A stretch of 64,000 nt of DNA from Streptomyces katrae (GTDB lineage Bacteria > Actinomycetota > Actinomycetes > Streptomycetales > Streptomycetaceae): NCBI RefSeq assembly GCF_000717655.1, contig NZ_JNZY01000036.1:8525-72524 (forward strand). The letters are read 5' to 3'. This document shows positions 46,134-54,598 of the stretch, piece by piece. Every line of letters begins with the position of its first letter. The first letter of the stretch is position 1. The notes beneath the pieces are model-generated. The model was not told the origin of the DNA. It saw only the letters and a program-made list of their open reading frames with translations, and did no database searches. A program made the position numbers and the translations under genes.

Positions 46134-47132
46134 GTGACGAGTCCCCACCCCGCCTTCCCCGCACCGCGGGCCACCGCCTCGGCCACCGGCCTGACGGTAG
46201 CGATCGACATCGGCGGTACGAAGATCGCCGGCGCCCTGGTGCACCCCGACGGCACGATGACGGCCACCACCCGCCGCCCGACCCCGCGGGGCGCGGACGG
46301 CGACGCGGTCTTCGCCGCCGTCGCCGAGGTCGTCGCCGCGCTCGCGGAATCCCCGCTCTGGCCCTCGGCGGTCCGCTGCGGGATCGGCAGCGCGGGCCCC
46401 GTGGACGCCTCTCGCGGCACCGTGAGCCCGGTCAACATCGGGGCGTGGCGGGAGTTCCCCGTCCTGGCCCGGGTCGAAGCCGAACTGGCCCGGCACGGCG
46501 CGGCCCTTCCCACCGTCCTCGTCGGCGACGGGCCCGCGATGACCGCCGCCGAGCACTGGCTGGGCGCGGCCCGGGGGCACGCGAACGCCCTGTGCATGGT
46601 GGTGTCCACCGGGGTGGGCGGCGGGCTGATCCTGAACAACCAGCTCCACCCCGGCCCCACGGGCAATGCGGGTCACATCGGCCACATCAGCGTGGCCTTC
46701 GACGGTGAGCCGTGCGTCTGCGGGGGCCACGGCTGCGTGGAGTCCATCGCCTCGGGCACCGCCATCGCCCGGTGGGCCAAGAGCCGGGGCTGGACCCCGG
46801 CGAGCCCGGGCGGGGACGCCACCGCAGCGGGTGTGGCCGTGGCCGCCGAGGCCGGGGACCCCGTCGCCGTGGCCGCCTTCGACCGCGCGGGCCGCGCCCT
46901 GGCCGCCGCCATCGCGGCCACCGCGACCCTCGTCGAAACGGACATCGCGGTCATCGGCGGGGGCGTGGCCACCTCGGGCGACACCCTCTTCGCGCCGATC
47001 CGGGCCCACCTGGCGGGCTACGCCACGCTCTCGTTCGTGAGGGGCCTGCAGGTGGTCCCGGCGGCCCTGGGCACCCACGCCGGACTGATCGGCGCGGCTG
47101 CGGCGGCGCTGATGCTGCTGCCGGCCGCGTGA
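46134..47132 (+). CDS. ROK family sugar kinase
   Basis: Protein of 332 aa from a GTG at 46134. The phosphate-binding loop is IDIGGTKIAG near residue 25. The zinc site is GHIGH plus CVCGGHGCVE (C194, C196, C201). The usual catalytic NDANAAALGE reads GDGPAMTAAEHW: Asp132 is kept but the preceding Asn is Gly. No HTH, so it is a kinase and not a ROK repressor. As the last gene of the mannosidase-lacI set it could phosphorylate mannose or N-acetylglucosamine/N-acetylmannosamine; the sugar cannot be read from sequence. Confidence 0.85.
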   Translation: MTSPHPAFPAPRATASATGLTVAIDIGGTKIAGALVHPDGTMTATTRRPTPRGADGDAVFAAVAEVVAALAESPLWPSAVRCGIGSAGPVDASRGTVSPVNIGAWREFPVLARVEAELARHGAALPTVLVGDGPAMTAAEHWLGAARGHANALCMVVSTGVGGGLILNNQLHPGPTGNAGHIGHISVAFDGEPCVCGGHGCVESIASGTAIARWAKSRGWTPASPGGDATAAGVAVAAEAGDPVAVAAFDRAGRALAAAIAATATLVETDIAVIGGGVATSGDTLFAPIRAHLAGYATLSFVRGLQVVPAALGTHAGLIGAAAAALMLLPAA

Positions 47133-47178
47133 GCGCGCCCGAGCGTCCTTCCGGCTCGCCCTCCTCCGGCTCGTCCTC

Positions 47179-48174
47179 CTACGGCTTGACCGAGCGGTAG
47201 TACCGCTGGGCCCCTTCGTGCAGGTCCAGCGGGTCCGTGTAGATCGCCGTGCGCAGGTCCACCAGCTGCGCCGCGTGCACCTCGTGCCCGATCCGGTCGC
47301 GGCTGAGGATCACCGTCCGCGTGAACTGCTCGGTCAGCTCCGGGTCCGTGCCCTCGGTGGTGACCAGCAGGTTCGGTACGGCCAGGGTCGCCACCGCCGA
47401 GGTGTTCCGGGCCCGGGTGTACGCGTCCTGGGGCATCACCGCCGCACGGTAGTACCGCGCCGGGCTCCCGCTCGCCTGGAGGGACTCCACCAGGTCGCCG
47501 AGCTGTACGAGCCGGATGTCGAACCGGTCCGACAGCTCGCGCACGGCGTTGGTCGGCAGGCCGCCGGACCAGAAGAACGCGTCGATCCGGCCGGCCTCCA
47601 GCTCCGCCGGCATCGTGTCGATGCCGATGGACACCGGGGTGATGTCCCGCGCCGGATCCAGCTTGGCCGCCGTCAGCAGCCGCTCCGAGACCAGCCGCAC
47701 CCCCGAGCCCGGCTGGCCGATCGCGACCCGCTTGCCCTTCAGGTCCCGCGCCGACTGCACCGGCGAGCCGGCCGGCACCACGAGCTGCACGTAGTCGTCG
47801 TAGAGCCGGGCGACGCCGCGCAGCCGGTCCGCGCCGGGCTTGCCGTCGGCCCGGTACTTGGAGACGGCGTCGGCCGTGGCGATGGTGAAATCGGCCTCCC
47901 CGGAGGCCAGCCGCTGGAGGTTCTCCTGCGAGCCCTGGCTGGGCTCCAGCCGCACCTTCATCTCGGGCATGTCCTGGGCGAGCGCCTGCTCCAGCAGCTG
48001 GCCGTAGCGGTGGTACACGCCGGTACGGACACCCGTGCTGATGCTCAGCCCCCCCTTCAGCTCCGGCTCGCCGAAGGGCTTCAGCCACCACGCGAGCAGC
48101 GCGAGCACCCCGAGTACGGCCACCAGCCCCCACAGGGCGGTGCGCCTGCGGATGCGGGACGGTACGTGAGCCAT
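47179..48174 (-). CDS. TAXI family solute-binding protein
   Basis: Protein of 331 aa of the TRAP-transporter-associated extracytoplasmic immunogenic family. An N-terminal membrane anchor (RRTALWGLVAVLGVLALLAWWL) replaces a cleavable signal. Family motifs: LSISTGVRTGVYHRYGQLL, SQGSQENLQRLASGEADFTI, IGQPGSGVRLVSERLLTAA, and IDAFFWSGGLP. No TRAP membrane subunits are adjacent, so it is an orphan, as often seen in Streptomyces. CAGGAT seven bases before the ATG suggests a leaderless message. Confidence 0.85.
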   Translation of the reverse strand: MAHVPSRIRRRTALWGLVAVLGVLALLAWWLKPFGEPELKGGLSISTGVRTGVYHRYGQLLEQALAQDMPEMKVRLEPSQGSQENLQRLASGEADFTIATADAVSKYRADGKPGADRLRGVARLYDDYVQLVVPAGSPVQSARDLKGKRVAIGQPGSGVRLVSERLLTAAKLDPARDITPVSIGIDTMPAELEAGRIDAFFWSGGLPTNAVRELSDRFDIRLVQLGDLVESLQASGSPARYYRAAVMPQDAYTRARNTSAVATLAVPNLLVTTEGTDPELTEQFTRTVILSRDRIGHEVHAAQLVDLRTAIYTDPLDLHEGAQRYYRSVKP

Positions 48175-48206
48175 GGCCGCGATCCTGCCACCGACCCGCC
48201 GCCCTG

Positions 48207-49163
48207 TCACGGCCCGCCCGATCCCGGGCCCACGGAGCCGGCGGCCGGTGCGGCCGGCGGGGCGAACCTGGTCCGCAGCTGTTCCAGCAGCTTGCGCGCC
48301 GCCGGGCCCGACGGGCCGTCCGCGGGCCAGGCCAGGGCGACCCGGCCGTGCAGTGCCGGCTCGGTGATGCGCAGCGCGACCAGCCCCCGCGAGGCCCCCG
48401 ACTCCGCCCCGGCCGGCACCACCGCCACCCCCAGCCCCCGCGCGGCGAGCCGCACCAGCACCCCGGGAGCCGCCGCCTCGAAGTCCACCCGCGGAGCGAA
48501 CCCGGCCTCCGCACAGGCCCGCTCCAGCACCCCGCGCAGCCCGGTCCCGCGCGGCAGGCTGATCACTGCCCGCCCGCGCAGCGCCGCCAGCGGAATCCCG
48601 CCGTCCGTGCTGTCCCGTACGAGGGGGTCGTCGGACCGGACCGCGGCCACCAGCGGTTCGTCGATCACCACCTGGACGGAGATCCCGGCCGGCGGCTCCC
48701 CGCCGAGCCCGACCACCGCCAGGTCCAGCCCGCCCTGCCGGAGCGCGGCCAGCATCCGCTCCGACGTGTCCTCCGCCAGCGCGATCTCCACCTGCGGGTG
48801 CGCGTCGTGGAAGTCGCCCAGCACGCCGACCACGTCGGAACCGCCCATCACGGCCCCGGCCGCACCCGGGATCAGCCCGATCGACACGCGCCCCCGCAGC
48901 AGGCCGCGGACCTCGTCCGCCGTCCGCCGGATGCCCTCCACCGCCGCCAGCGCGGCCCGCGCGTACGAGAGCACCGCCTCGCCCGCCTCCGTCGGGGTCA
49001 CCCGCCGCCCCGACCGGTCCAGCAGTCGCAGCCCGAGCTCCCGTTCCAGCTGCCCGATCTGCGCGCTCACCCCCGGCTGGGACACGTGCAGGCGGGCCCC
49101 GGCCCGGGTGAACCCGCCCTCCTCGACCACCGCCACGAAATACCGCAGCTGACCCAGTTCCAT
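48207..49163 (-). CDS. LysR family transcriptional regulator
   Basis: Protein of 318 aa. N-terminal winged HTH: LGQLRYFVAVVEEGGFTRAG, ARLHVSQPGVSAQIGQLERE, then the substrate-binding domain in two lobes (GRVSIGLIPGAAG...; RLAARGLGVAVVPA). Start at 49163 (MELGQLRYF) is the standard LysR opening. It is divergent from the DinB-like gene at 49235, which may be a target; target and ligand are unknown. Confidence 0.9.
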   Translation of the reverse strand: MELGQLRYFVAVVEEGGFTRAGARLHVSQPGVSAQIGQLERELGLRLLDRSGRRVTPTEAGEAVLSYARAALAAVEGIRRTADEVRGLLRGRVSIGLIPGAAGAVMGGSDVVGVLGDFHDAHPQVEIALAEDTSERMLAALRQGGLDLAVVGLGGEPPAGISVQVVIDEPLVAAVRSDDPLVRDSTDGGIPLAALRGRAVISLPRGTGLRGVLERACAEAGFAPRVDFEAAAPGVLVRLAARGLGVAVVPAGAESGASRGLVALRITEPALHGRVALAWPADGPSGPAARKLLEQLRTRFAPPAAPAAGSVGPGSGGP

Positions 49164-49172
49164 AACCACGGA

Positions 49173-49187
49173 TTCTAGTTCGCAGAA
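49173..49187. promoter_or_regulatory. Candidate LysR box
   Basis: TTCT-N7-AGAA (49173-49187) is a 15-base dyad in the 71-base gap between the LysR gene and the divergent gene, in the size class of LysR binding sites. Confidence 0.35.
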
Positions 49188-49234
49188 GCACCCGCTCTTG
49201 GACTTATGACCACCGGTCCACTCACCCTGATCCC

Positions 49235-49867
49235 ATGACCGACATCGCCGCGGCCACCGCCGCCGAACGCCGAGAACTGGCCGACGTACTCGACGCCCTC
49301 ACGCCCGATCAGTGGGACGCCCCGAGCCTCTGCGCGGGCTGGCGGGTCCGCGAGGTCGCCGCGCACATGTCGATGGGCTTCCGCTACTCCCTGCCCCGGT
49401 TCGCCGCCGAGTTCGCCAAGGCCCGCGGCAGCCTGCACCGCATGACCGACCGCACCGCCCGCCGCGACGCCGCCGCCTTCACCCCGCATGAGCTCTCGGC
49501 CCTGCTGCGCGAGAACGCCGGCCACCCGTGGAAGCCCCCGGCGGGCGGCCCCACCGCCGGGCTCGCCCACGACGTGGTCCACGGCCTCGACATCACCGTC
49601 GCCCTCGGGCACCCGCGCCGCGTCCCCGAGGACCGGCTGCGGCCCCTGCTCTGCGCGCTCACCCCGCGCGGCCTGCGGTTCTTCGGAGTCGACCTGACCG
49701 GCATCCGGCTGTGCGCCGATGACCTCGACTGGTCCCACGGCAGCGGAGCCCCCGTCCACGGCGCAGCCCAGGACCTGCTGCTCGTCCTCTTCGGGCGCCG
49801 CCTGCCCGCGGGCCGGCTGCACGGGGGGCCTGAGGGGTTCCGGGTACCGCCTACCCTTGTTGCATGA
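49235..49867 (+). CDS. Maleylpyruvate isomerase family (mycothiol-dependent, DinB-like) protein
   Basis: Protein of 210 aa with the MDMPI N-terminal four-helix domain: [38 protein letters not shown] and [15 protein letters not shown], where the conserved His residues bind metal. The C-terminal lobe ends ...[11 protein letters not shown]. Related proteins use mycothiol as cofactor for isomerase or S-transferase reactions; substrate unknown. Its last codons overlap the miaB start (ATGA). Confidence 0.8.
   Translation: MTDIAAATAAERRELADVLDALTPDQWDAPSLCAGWRVREVAAHMSMGFRYSLPRFAAEFAKARGSLHRMTDRTARRDAAAFTPHELSALLRENAGHPWKPPAGGPTAGLAHDVVHGLDITVALGHPRRVPEDRLRPLLCALTPRGLRFFGVDLTGIRLCADDLDWSHGSGAPVHGAAQDLLLVLFGRRLPAGRLHGGPEGFRVPPTLVA
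49852..49857 (+). promoter_or_regulatory. -10-like hexamer of miaB
   Basis: TACCCT lies inside the end of the preceding gene and ends six bases before the miaB ATG, so miaB may have its own leaderless transcript besides read-through. Confidence 0.35.
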
Positions 49868-51390
49868 CCAGCAGCAGCGACCGGAGCACGGCAGTGGACG
49901 TCAAGGGAACATACGAGGTGCGCACCTACGGGTGCCAGATGAACGTGCACGACTCCGAGCGGCTGTCCGGTCTGCTGGAGGGCGCGGGCTACACGCGCGC
50001 GCCCGAGGGCTCCGACGGCGACGCCGACGTCGTGGTGTTCAACACCTGCGCCGTCCGCGAGAACGCCGACAACAAGCTGTACGGCAACCTCGGCCGGCTC
50101 GCCCCGATGAAGACCAAGCGCCCCGGCATGCAGATCGCCGTCGGCGGCTGCCTCGCGCAGAAGGACCGCGAGACGATCGTCAAGCGGGCCCCCTGGGTCG
50201 ACGTGGTCTTCGGCACGCACAACATCGGCAAGCTGCCCGTCCTGCTGGAGCGCGCCCGCATCCAGGAGGAGGCGCAGGTCGAGATCGCCGAGTCGCTGGA
50301 GGCGTTCCCCTCCACACTGCCGACCCGCCGCGAGTCCGCGTACGCCGCCTGGGTCTCGATCTCCGTCGGCTGCAACAACACCTGCACCTTCTGCATCGTC
50401 CCGGCGCTGCGCGGCAAGGAGGAGGACCGCCGTCCCGGCGACATCCTCGCCGAGGTGGAGGCCCTGGTCGCCGAGGGCGTCTCCGAGATCACCCTGCTCG
50501 GGCAGAACGTCAACGCGTACGGGTCCGACCTGGGCGACCGCGAGGCGTTCAGCAAGCTGCTGCGCGCCTGCGGCCAGATCGAGGGCCTGGAGCGGGTCCG
50601 GTTCACCTCGCCGCACCCGCGGGACTTCACGGACGACGTGATCGCGGCGATGGCCGAGACCCCGAACGTGATGCCGCAGCTGCACATGCCGCTGCAGTCC
50701 GGCTCGGACACCATCCTGCGCGCCATGCGCCGCTCGTACCGGCAGGAGCGCTTCCTCGGCATCATCGAGAAGGTCCGCGCCGCCATTCCGCACGCCGCGA
50801 TCTCCACCGACATCATCGTGGGCTTCCCCGGTGAGACGGAGGAGGACTTCCAGCAGACGATGCACACGGTGCGCGAGGCGCGCTTCGCGAACGCGTTCAC
50901 CTTCCAGTACTCCAAGCGCCCCGGGACCCCGGCGGCCGACATGGAGGGGCAGATCCCGAAGGAGGTCGTCCAGGAGCGCTACATGCGCCTGGTCGCCCTG
51001 CAGGAGGAGATCTCCTGGGAGGAGAACAAGAAGCAGGTCGGCCGCACGCTGGAGGTCATGGTCGCGGAGGGCGAGGGCCGCAAGGACGGCACGACGCACC
51101 GCCTGTCGGGGCGTGCCCCCGACAACCGCCTGGTGCACTTCACGAAGCCGGAGGCGGAGGTCCGTCCCGGTGACGTGGTGACCGTCGACATCACGTACGC
51201 GGCTCCCCACCACCTCCTGGCGGAGGGCCCGACGGAGTCGGTGCGCCGTACGCGGGCGGGCGACGCCTGGGAGAAGCGCAATGCGGCGCCGGCGCAGCCC
51301 CAGGGCGTCATGCTGGGCATCCCCACCCTGGGCGTCCCGGCCCCCCTCCCGGCGGCCACGTCGGGCTGCGCCGTGCCGTCGTCTTCCTGA
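49864..51390 (+). CDS. miaB: tRNA-2-methylthio-N6-dimethylallyladenosine synthase MiaB
   Basis: Protein of 508 aa, radical-SAM methylthiotransferase acting on A37 of tRNAs reading UNN codons, after MiaA. The N-terminal domain starts [18 protein letters not shown] with cluster Cys residues also in NTCAVRENA and GGCLAQK. The radical-SAM motif CNNTCTFC is C170/C174/C177. A TRAM domain ends the conserved part. The C-terminal ~60 residues are a Pro/Ala-rich tail. miaA follows 1.5 kb downstream, after three small genes. Confidence 0.95.
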   Translation: MTSSSDRSTAVDVKGTYEVRTYGCQMNVHDSERLSGLLEGAGYTRAPEGSDGDADVVVFNTCAVRENADNKLYGNLGRLAPMKTKRPGMQIAVGGCLAQKDRETIVKRAPWVDVVFGTHNIGKLPVLLERARIQEEAQVEIAESLEAFPSTLPTRRESAYAAWVSISVGCNNTCTFCIVPALRGKEEDRRPGDILAEVEALVAEGVSEITLLGQNVNAYGSDLGDREAFSKLLRACGQIEGLERVRFTSPHPRDFTDDVIAAMAETPNVMPQLHMPLQSGSDTILRAMRRSYRQERFLGIIEKVRAAIPHAAISTDIIVGFPGETEEDFQQTMHTVREARFANAFTFQYSKRPGTPAADMEGQIPKEVVQERYMRLVALQEEISWEENKKQVGRTLEVMVAEGEGRKDGTTHRLSGRAPDNRLVHFTKPEAEVRPGDVVTVDITYAAPHHLLAEGPTESVRRTRAGDAWEKRNAAPAQPQGVMLGIPTLGVPAPLPAATSGCAVPSSS

Positions 51391-51503
51391 CCGCGTCCCT
51401 CCCCGCGGGTTCGGCGCGAGGCCGGCCTGCGGGGCCCGGCGCAGCGGGGTGACGGTGGCCCGACAGGGCCACAATGCGGGCCGCGAGGGCTAGGCTGCGG
51501 ATC

Positions 51504-52211
51504 ATGCTCGTTGCCGCCGCCGTCTGCCCCGCCCCGCCGCTCCTCGTGCCCGAGGTCGCCGCGGGGGCCGCCGCCGAACTCGGCGATGCCCGTACCGCCT
51601 GCTCCGACGCGCTGGCGGTGCTCGCCGCCTCCCGCCCCGACCTCCTGGTCGTCATCGGAGCCGCCGACGAGGACCACCGCGGCCCCTACCCGCAGGGCGC
51701 CCGCGGCAGCTTCCGCGGCTTCGGGGTCGAGGCCGGCGTACGACTCGGGGACGGGGAGGAGGGGCCCCGCCAGCTGCCGCCCTCCCTCGCCGTCGGCGCC
51801 TGGCTGCTCCGGCATGCCCGCTGGGGCGCGGCCCCCGTCGAGGGGCTCGGCGTCGGGGAACCGCTCGAGACCACCCGGTGCCTGGAGGCCGGCCGGGGGC
51901 TCGCCGCGCGCGAAGAGCGCGTCGCGCTCCTCGTCATGGGTGACGGCAGCGCCTGCCGCACCCTGAAGGCCCCCGGTTACCTCGACGACCGCGCCGCCGC
52001 CTTCGACGCCGCCGCTGCCCGCGCGCTCGCCGCCGCCGACGTGGCCGCGCTCGCCGCCCTCGACGCCGAGCTCGCGTACGAGCTCAAGGCCGCCGGCCGC
52101 GCCCCCTGGCAGGTACTGGCCGGCGCCGCCGAGGGCGCGGGCCTCGACGGGCGGCTGCTGTACGAGGACGCGCCGTACGGGGTCGGCTACTTCGTCGCCG
52201 CCTGGTCCTGA
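51504..52211 (+). CDS. Class III extradiol dioxygenase subunit B-like protein
   Basis: Protein of 235 aa resembling the LigB-like fold (MLVAAAVCPAPPLLVPEVAA; RPDLLVVIGAADEDH; GDGSACRTLKAPGYLDDRAA). It is a conserved actinobacterial gene between miaB and miaA, of unknown substrate; whether it keeps iron ligands for ring cleavage is uncertain. ATG 51504 is chosen because TAGGCT ends seven bases before it and the family starts here; an in-frame ATG at 51474 is less likely. Confidence 0.75.
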   Translation: MLVAAAVCPAPPLLVPEVAAGAAAELGDARTACSDALAVLAASRPDLLVVIGAADEDHRGPYPQGARGSFRGFGVEAGVRLGDGEEGPRQLPPSLAVGAWLLRHARWGAAPVEGLGVGEPLETTRCLEAGRGLAAREERVALLVMGDGSACRTLKAPGYLDDRAAAFDAAAARALAAADVAALAALDAELAYELKAAGRAPWQVLAGAAEGAGLDGRLLYEDAPYGVGYFVAAWS

Positions 52212-52226
52212 CCGGGCGGAACGAAG

Positions 52227-52260
52227 AAGGGGCGCGGGTCCGGTCGAACCCGCGCCCCTT
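52227..52260. terminator. Bidirectional terminator
   Basis: AAGGGGCGCGGGT (52227-52239) and ACCCGCGCCCCTT (52248-52260) form a perfect 13-bp stem with an 8-base loop between two convergent genes. A-rich and T-rich ends suit termination on both strands. Confidence 0.8.
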
Positions 52261-52272
52261 CCACTGACCGCG

Positions 52273-52518
52273 TCAGGAAGACGCCGGCGGCGTCGACCCG
52301 CCGGGGGCGTCCTTGTGCGCGATCTTGCCCAGGGCGTCCTTCGCCTTGCTCGTACCGGTCTCGATCTTGCCGTGGTACTTGCCCTTGGTCTTGGAGTCCA
52401 CGGCCTGCGCCATCTTGTCGAGGTTCTGGCCGATCCTGCCCTCGTGCTGCTGGGCGAGGTCGCCGACCTTTTCCTTCGCCGGTGCGAGCTTGGCCTTCAG
52501 CGTGTCCAGCAGGCCCAT
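52273..52518 (-). CDS. MT0933-type antitoxin-like protein
   Basis: Protein of 81 aa, Lys/Gly/Ala-rich and helical: MGLLDTLKAKLAPAKEKVGD, then KTKGKYHGKIETGTSKAKDAL. This matches the small actinobacterial family annotated as antitoxin (MT0933/Rv0909 type). No toxin gene lies on either side, so the antitoxin role is doubtful here; the KxKY...K pattern resembles CsbD-like stress proteins as well. GGAAGGTGACCC precedes the ATG at 52518. Confidence 0.75.
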   Translation of the reverse strand: MGLLDTLKAKLAPAKEKVGDLAQQHEGRIGQNLDKMAQAVDSKTKGKYHGKIETGTSKAKDALGKIAHKDAPGGSTPPASS

Positions 52519-52541
52519 GGGTCACCTTCCAGTGGCGGTGT

Positions 52542-52760
52542 CTACGTACGGGCGCTCTCGCCGGTCTCGCTGTCCGCGGCGGCCTCCGCCGACTGCTGCT
52601 TCGGAATCTCCACGGCTTCCGCCGCAGAAGCCTCCGTCGCGGCCGGCTCGGCCTCGGTCTCGCCGACCGCAGCCTCGGACTCCGTCGTCACGTCCTCCGA
52701 CGCGACCTCTGCGGTTACGTCTTCACCCTTACGACGAAAAAACCGATCAAAAACGCCCAT
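52542..52760 (-). CDS. Small acidic hypothetical protein
   Basis: Protein of 72 aa. The first twelve residues (MGVFDRFFRRKG) are basic and amphipathic; the remaining sixty are almost entirely Glu, Ala, Thr and Ser, and likely disordered. AGGAGC stands upstream of the ATG at 52760. It is in the same direction as, and 23 bases before, the antitoxin-like gene, so the two are probably co-transcribed. Similar small proteins occur near miaA in Streptomyces; function unknown. Confidence 0.65.
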   Translation of the reverse strand: MGVFDRFFRRKGEDVTAEVASEDVTTESEAAVGETEAEPAATEASAAEAVEIPKQQSAEAAADSETGESART

Positions 52761-52816
52761 GTCTGCTCCTATAACGTTACTCGTGCGGGTGAAGTTCCGC
52801 CGTGTGCGGCCCGGCC

Positions 52817-52840
52817 TCCGCCGGGCGTACGCCCGGCGGA
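52817..52840. repeat. 24-bp perfect palindrome in the divergent region before miaA
   Basis: TCCGCCGGGCGT at 52817-52828 is followed by its exact reverse complement to 52840, with no spacer. It lies 57 bases upstream of the small acidic gene's start and 83 upstream of miaA. It could be a regulator site; as a hairpin it would be awkward since there is no loop. Confidence 0.45.
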
Positions 52841-52923
52841 ACCTCGCCAGGGCAACGACCCCGCCGACAGCCCGTCACGTAACTCGATCGGGTGCACGCT
52901 GCAGGGTTTGCGAGACTGGGGCG

Positions 52924-53862
52924 GTGAGGAATGCAGCCCCCGCCCCGCGGGTCATCGCCGTCGTCGGTCCCACCGCGGCCGGAAAGTCCGATCTGGGCGT
53001 AGCCCTGGCCCGCCGTTTCGACGGCGAAGTCGTCAACGCCGACTCCATGCAGCTGTACCGGGGGATGGACATCGGCACCGCCAAACTGACGACGGAGGAG
53101 CGCGGCGGCGTCCCGCACCACCTCCTCGACATCTGGGACGTCACGGAGACCGCGAGCGTCGCCGAGTACCAGCGCCTGGCCCGCGCCGAGATCGACAAGC
53201 TGCTCGCCCAGGGCCGTACGCCGGTCCTCGTCGGCGGATCGGGCCTGTACGTCCGCGGCGCCCTCGACGCCATGGAGTTCCCCGGCACCGACCCCGAGGT
53301 CCGGGCCCGGCTGGAGGCGGAGGCCACGCTGCGCGGCCCCGGCGCCCTGCACGCCCGCCTCGCCGCCGCCGACCCGGCCGCCGCCCAGGCGATCCTCCCC
53401 AGCAACGGGCGCCGCATCGTCCGCGCCCTGGAGGTCATCGAGATCACCGGGAAGCCGTTCACCGCCAACCTGCCCGGCCACGAGTCGGTGTACGAGACCG
53501 TGCAGATCGGCGTCGACGTGGCCCGGCCGGAGCTCGACGAGCGGATCGCCCTGCGCGTGGACCGCATGTGGGAGGCCGGGCTGGTCGAAGAGGTGCGCGC
53601 GCTGGAGGCCCGGGGCCTGCGCGACGGAGTCACCGCATCCAGGGCGCTCGGCTACCAGCAGGTGCTGGCCGCACTCGCCGGCGAGTGCACCGAGGACGAG
53701 GCCCGGGCCGAGACCGTCCGCGCCACCAAGCGATTCGCCCGGCGGCAGGACTCCTGGTTCCGCCGGGACCCCCGCGTGCACTGGCTCAGCGGCGCCGTCG
53801 CCGACCGGGGGGAACTGGTCGGACTCGCGCAGTCGTTGGTCGAACGAGCGGTTACAGCCTGA
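52924..53862 (+). CDS. miaA: tRNA dimethylallyltransferase MiaA
   Basis: Protein of 312 aa that adds the dimethylallyl group to A37 of tRNA, the substrate later used by MiaB. P-loop GPTAAGKSDL is at residues 15-24. Family motifs: EVVNADSMQLYRGMDIGTAK, the catalytic Asp in NADSMQ, VPHHLLDIW, GGSGLYVRG, RRIVRALEV and FARRQDSWFRRD. Starts at the GTG at 52924 with GAGACT six bases upstream, a leaderless pattern. Confidence 0.95.
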   Translation: MRNAAPAPRVIAVVGPTAAGKSDLGVALARRFDGEVVNADSMQLYRGMDIGTAKLTTEERGGVPHHLLDIWDVTETASVAEYQRLARAEIDKLLAQGRTPVLVGGSGLYVRGALDAMEFPGTDPEVRARLEAEATLRGPGALHARLAAADPAAAQAILPSNGRRIVRALEVIEITGKPFTANLPGHESVYETVQIGVDVARPELDERIALRVDRMWEAGLVEEVRALEARGLRDGVTASRALGYQQVLAALAGECTEDEARAETVRATKRFARRQDSWFRRDPRVHWLSGAVADRGELVGLAQSLVERAVTA

Positions 53863-53987
53863 TCACGTGATGGCATCGGGACGCCCCGTGCGCCCGTTCG
53901 GGGCCCTGAGCCATGCCATCATCAAATTCCGCAGGTGCGGTCACCGGCGGTGAACGACGGCGTGCGAAGTCCGAGTGGGGAGGGCGC

Positions 53988-54530
53988 GTGGCAATGGAGG
54001 CCGGCCCTCGCGACACCGGGCAGGACGGGACGAGGCGGGAAGCGGACCCGACGCTTCTCGGGCACCTCCCAGCAGCAGCTGGGGGAGAGCCTCCCGAGCC
54101 CGACGGCCTCGGGCTGCCCGCAGACCCGGCACGGCTGACCCCCGACGGCCCGGACGCACCGGACACCGCCGAGGCCGAGGCCGCCGCGGGTCCCGAGTTC
54201 GAGGTCGAGCTGCGCCCGCAGCGCCGGCTGCGCATCTGGCAGATCGCCCCCATCGTGATGCTGGCCGCGGCCGGGTCCCTGATGTTCGCCTTCCCGCTCG
54301 CCTTCGAGTTCGGCGACGGCGGAGCCGTGGTCGCCATGCTCGGCTTCCTCATCAGCTCCTGCGCCGGCGGCTGGGGCATGATGGCCGCGCGCCGCGTGGG
54401 CTACACCTGGCCCGGGCTCCCGCCCCGGGGCAGCGGCCGCCGCCCCGACTGGCGCATGGCCGGGCTGTACGCCATGGTCGCGCTGGCACTCGTGGCGCTG
54501 GCCGTGTACCGGGTCGCACGGCTGCGCTAG
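53988..54530 (+). CDS. Hypothetical membrane protein
   Basis: Protein of 180 aa starting at GTG 53988 with GGGGAGG seven bases before it; ATG 53994 is two codons later. An acidic, Pro/Ala/Glu-rich N-terminal half precedes three hydrophobic segments (IWQIAPIVMLAAAGSLMFAF; VVAMLGFLISSCAGGWGMM; AGLYAMVALALVALAVY). It sits in the conserved miaA-dapF interval; no domain recognised. Confidence 0.75.
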   Translation: MAMEAGPRDTGQDGTRREADPTLLGHLPAAAGGEPPEPDGLGLPADPARLTPDGPDAPDTAEAEAAAGPEFEVELRPQRRLRIWQIAPIVMLAAAGSLMFAFPLAFEFGDGGAVVAMLGFLISSCAGGWGMMAARRVGYTWPGLPPRGSGRRPDWRMAGLYAMVALALVALAVYRVARLR

Positions 54531-54586
54531 GTCGCCGGGCTGCGGTGCCCGCGGGATGCCGCCGACCTGCCCAAAGCCCCGCTCGG

Positions 54587-54592
54587 TACGAT
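54587..54592 (+). promoter_or_regulatory. -10 hexamer of dapF
   Basis: TACGAT ends six bases before the dapF GTG at 54599. No Shine-Dalgarno sequence separates them, supporting a leaderless message. Confidence 0.5.
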
Positions 54593-54598
54593 GGGCGG

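Noticed and set aside
40769..46708. 1979-codon open frame in the +2 frame over the mannosidase and lacI
   Set aside because: It overlaps two clear genes, is extremely Arg/Pro-rich and has no motif; it is a codon-bias artefact.
47179..48174. TAXI binding protein considered as the missing transporter part of the glycan locus
   Set aside because: TAXI proteins serve TRAP-type uptake of small organic acids, it is on the opposite strand and has its own promoter, so it is not a sugar ABC binding protein.
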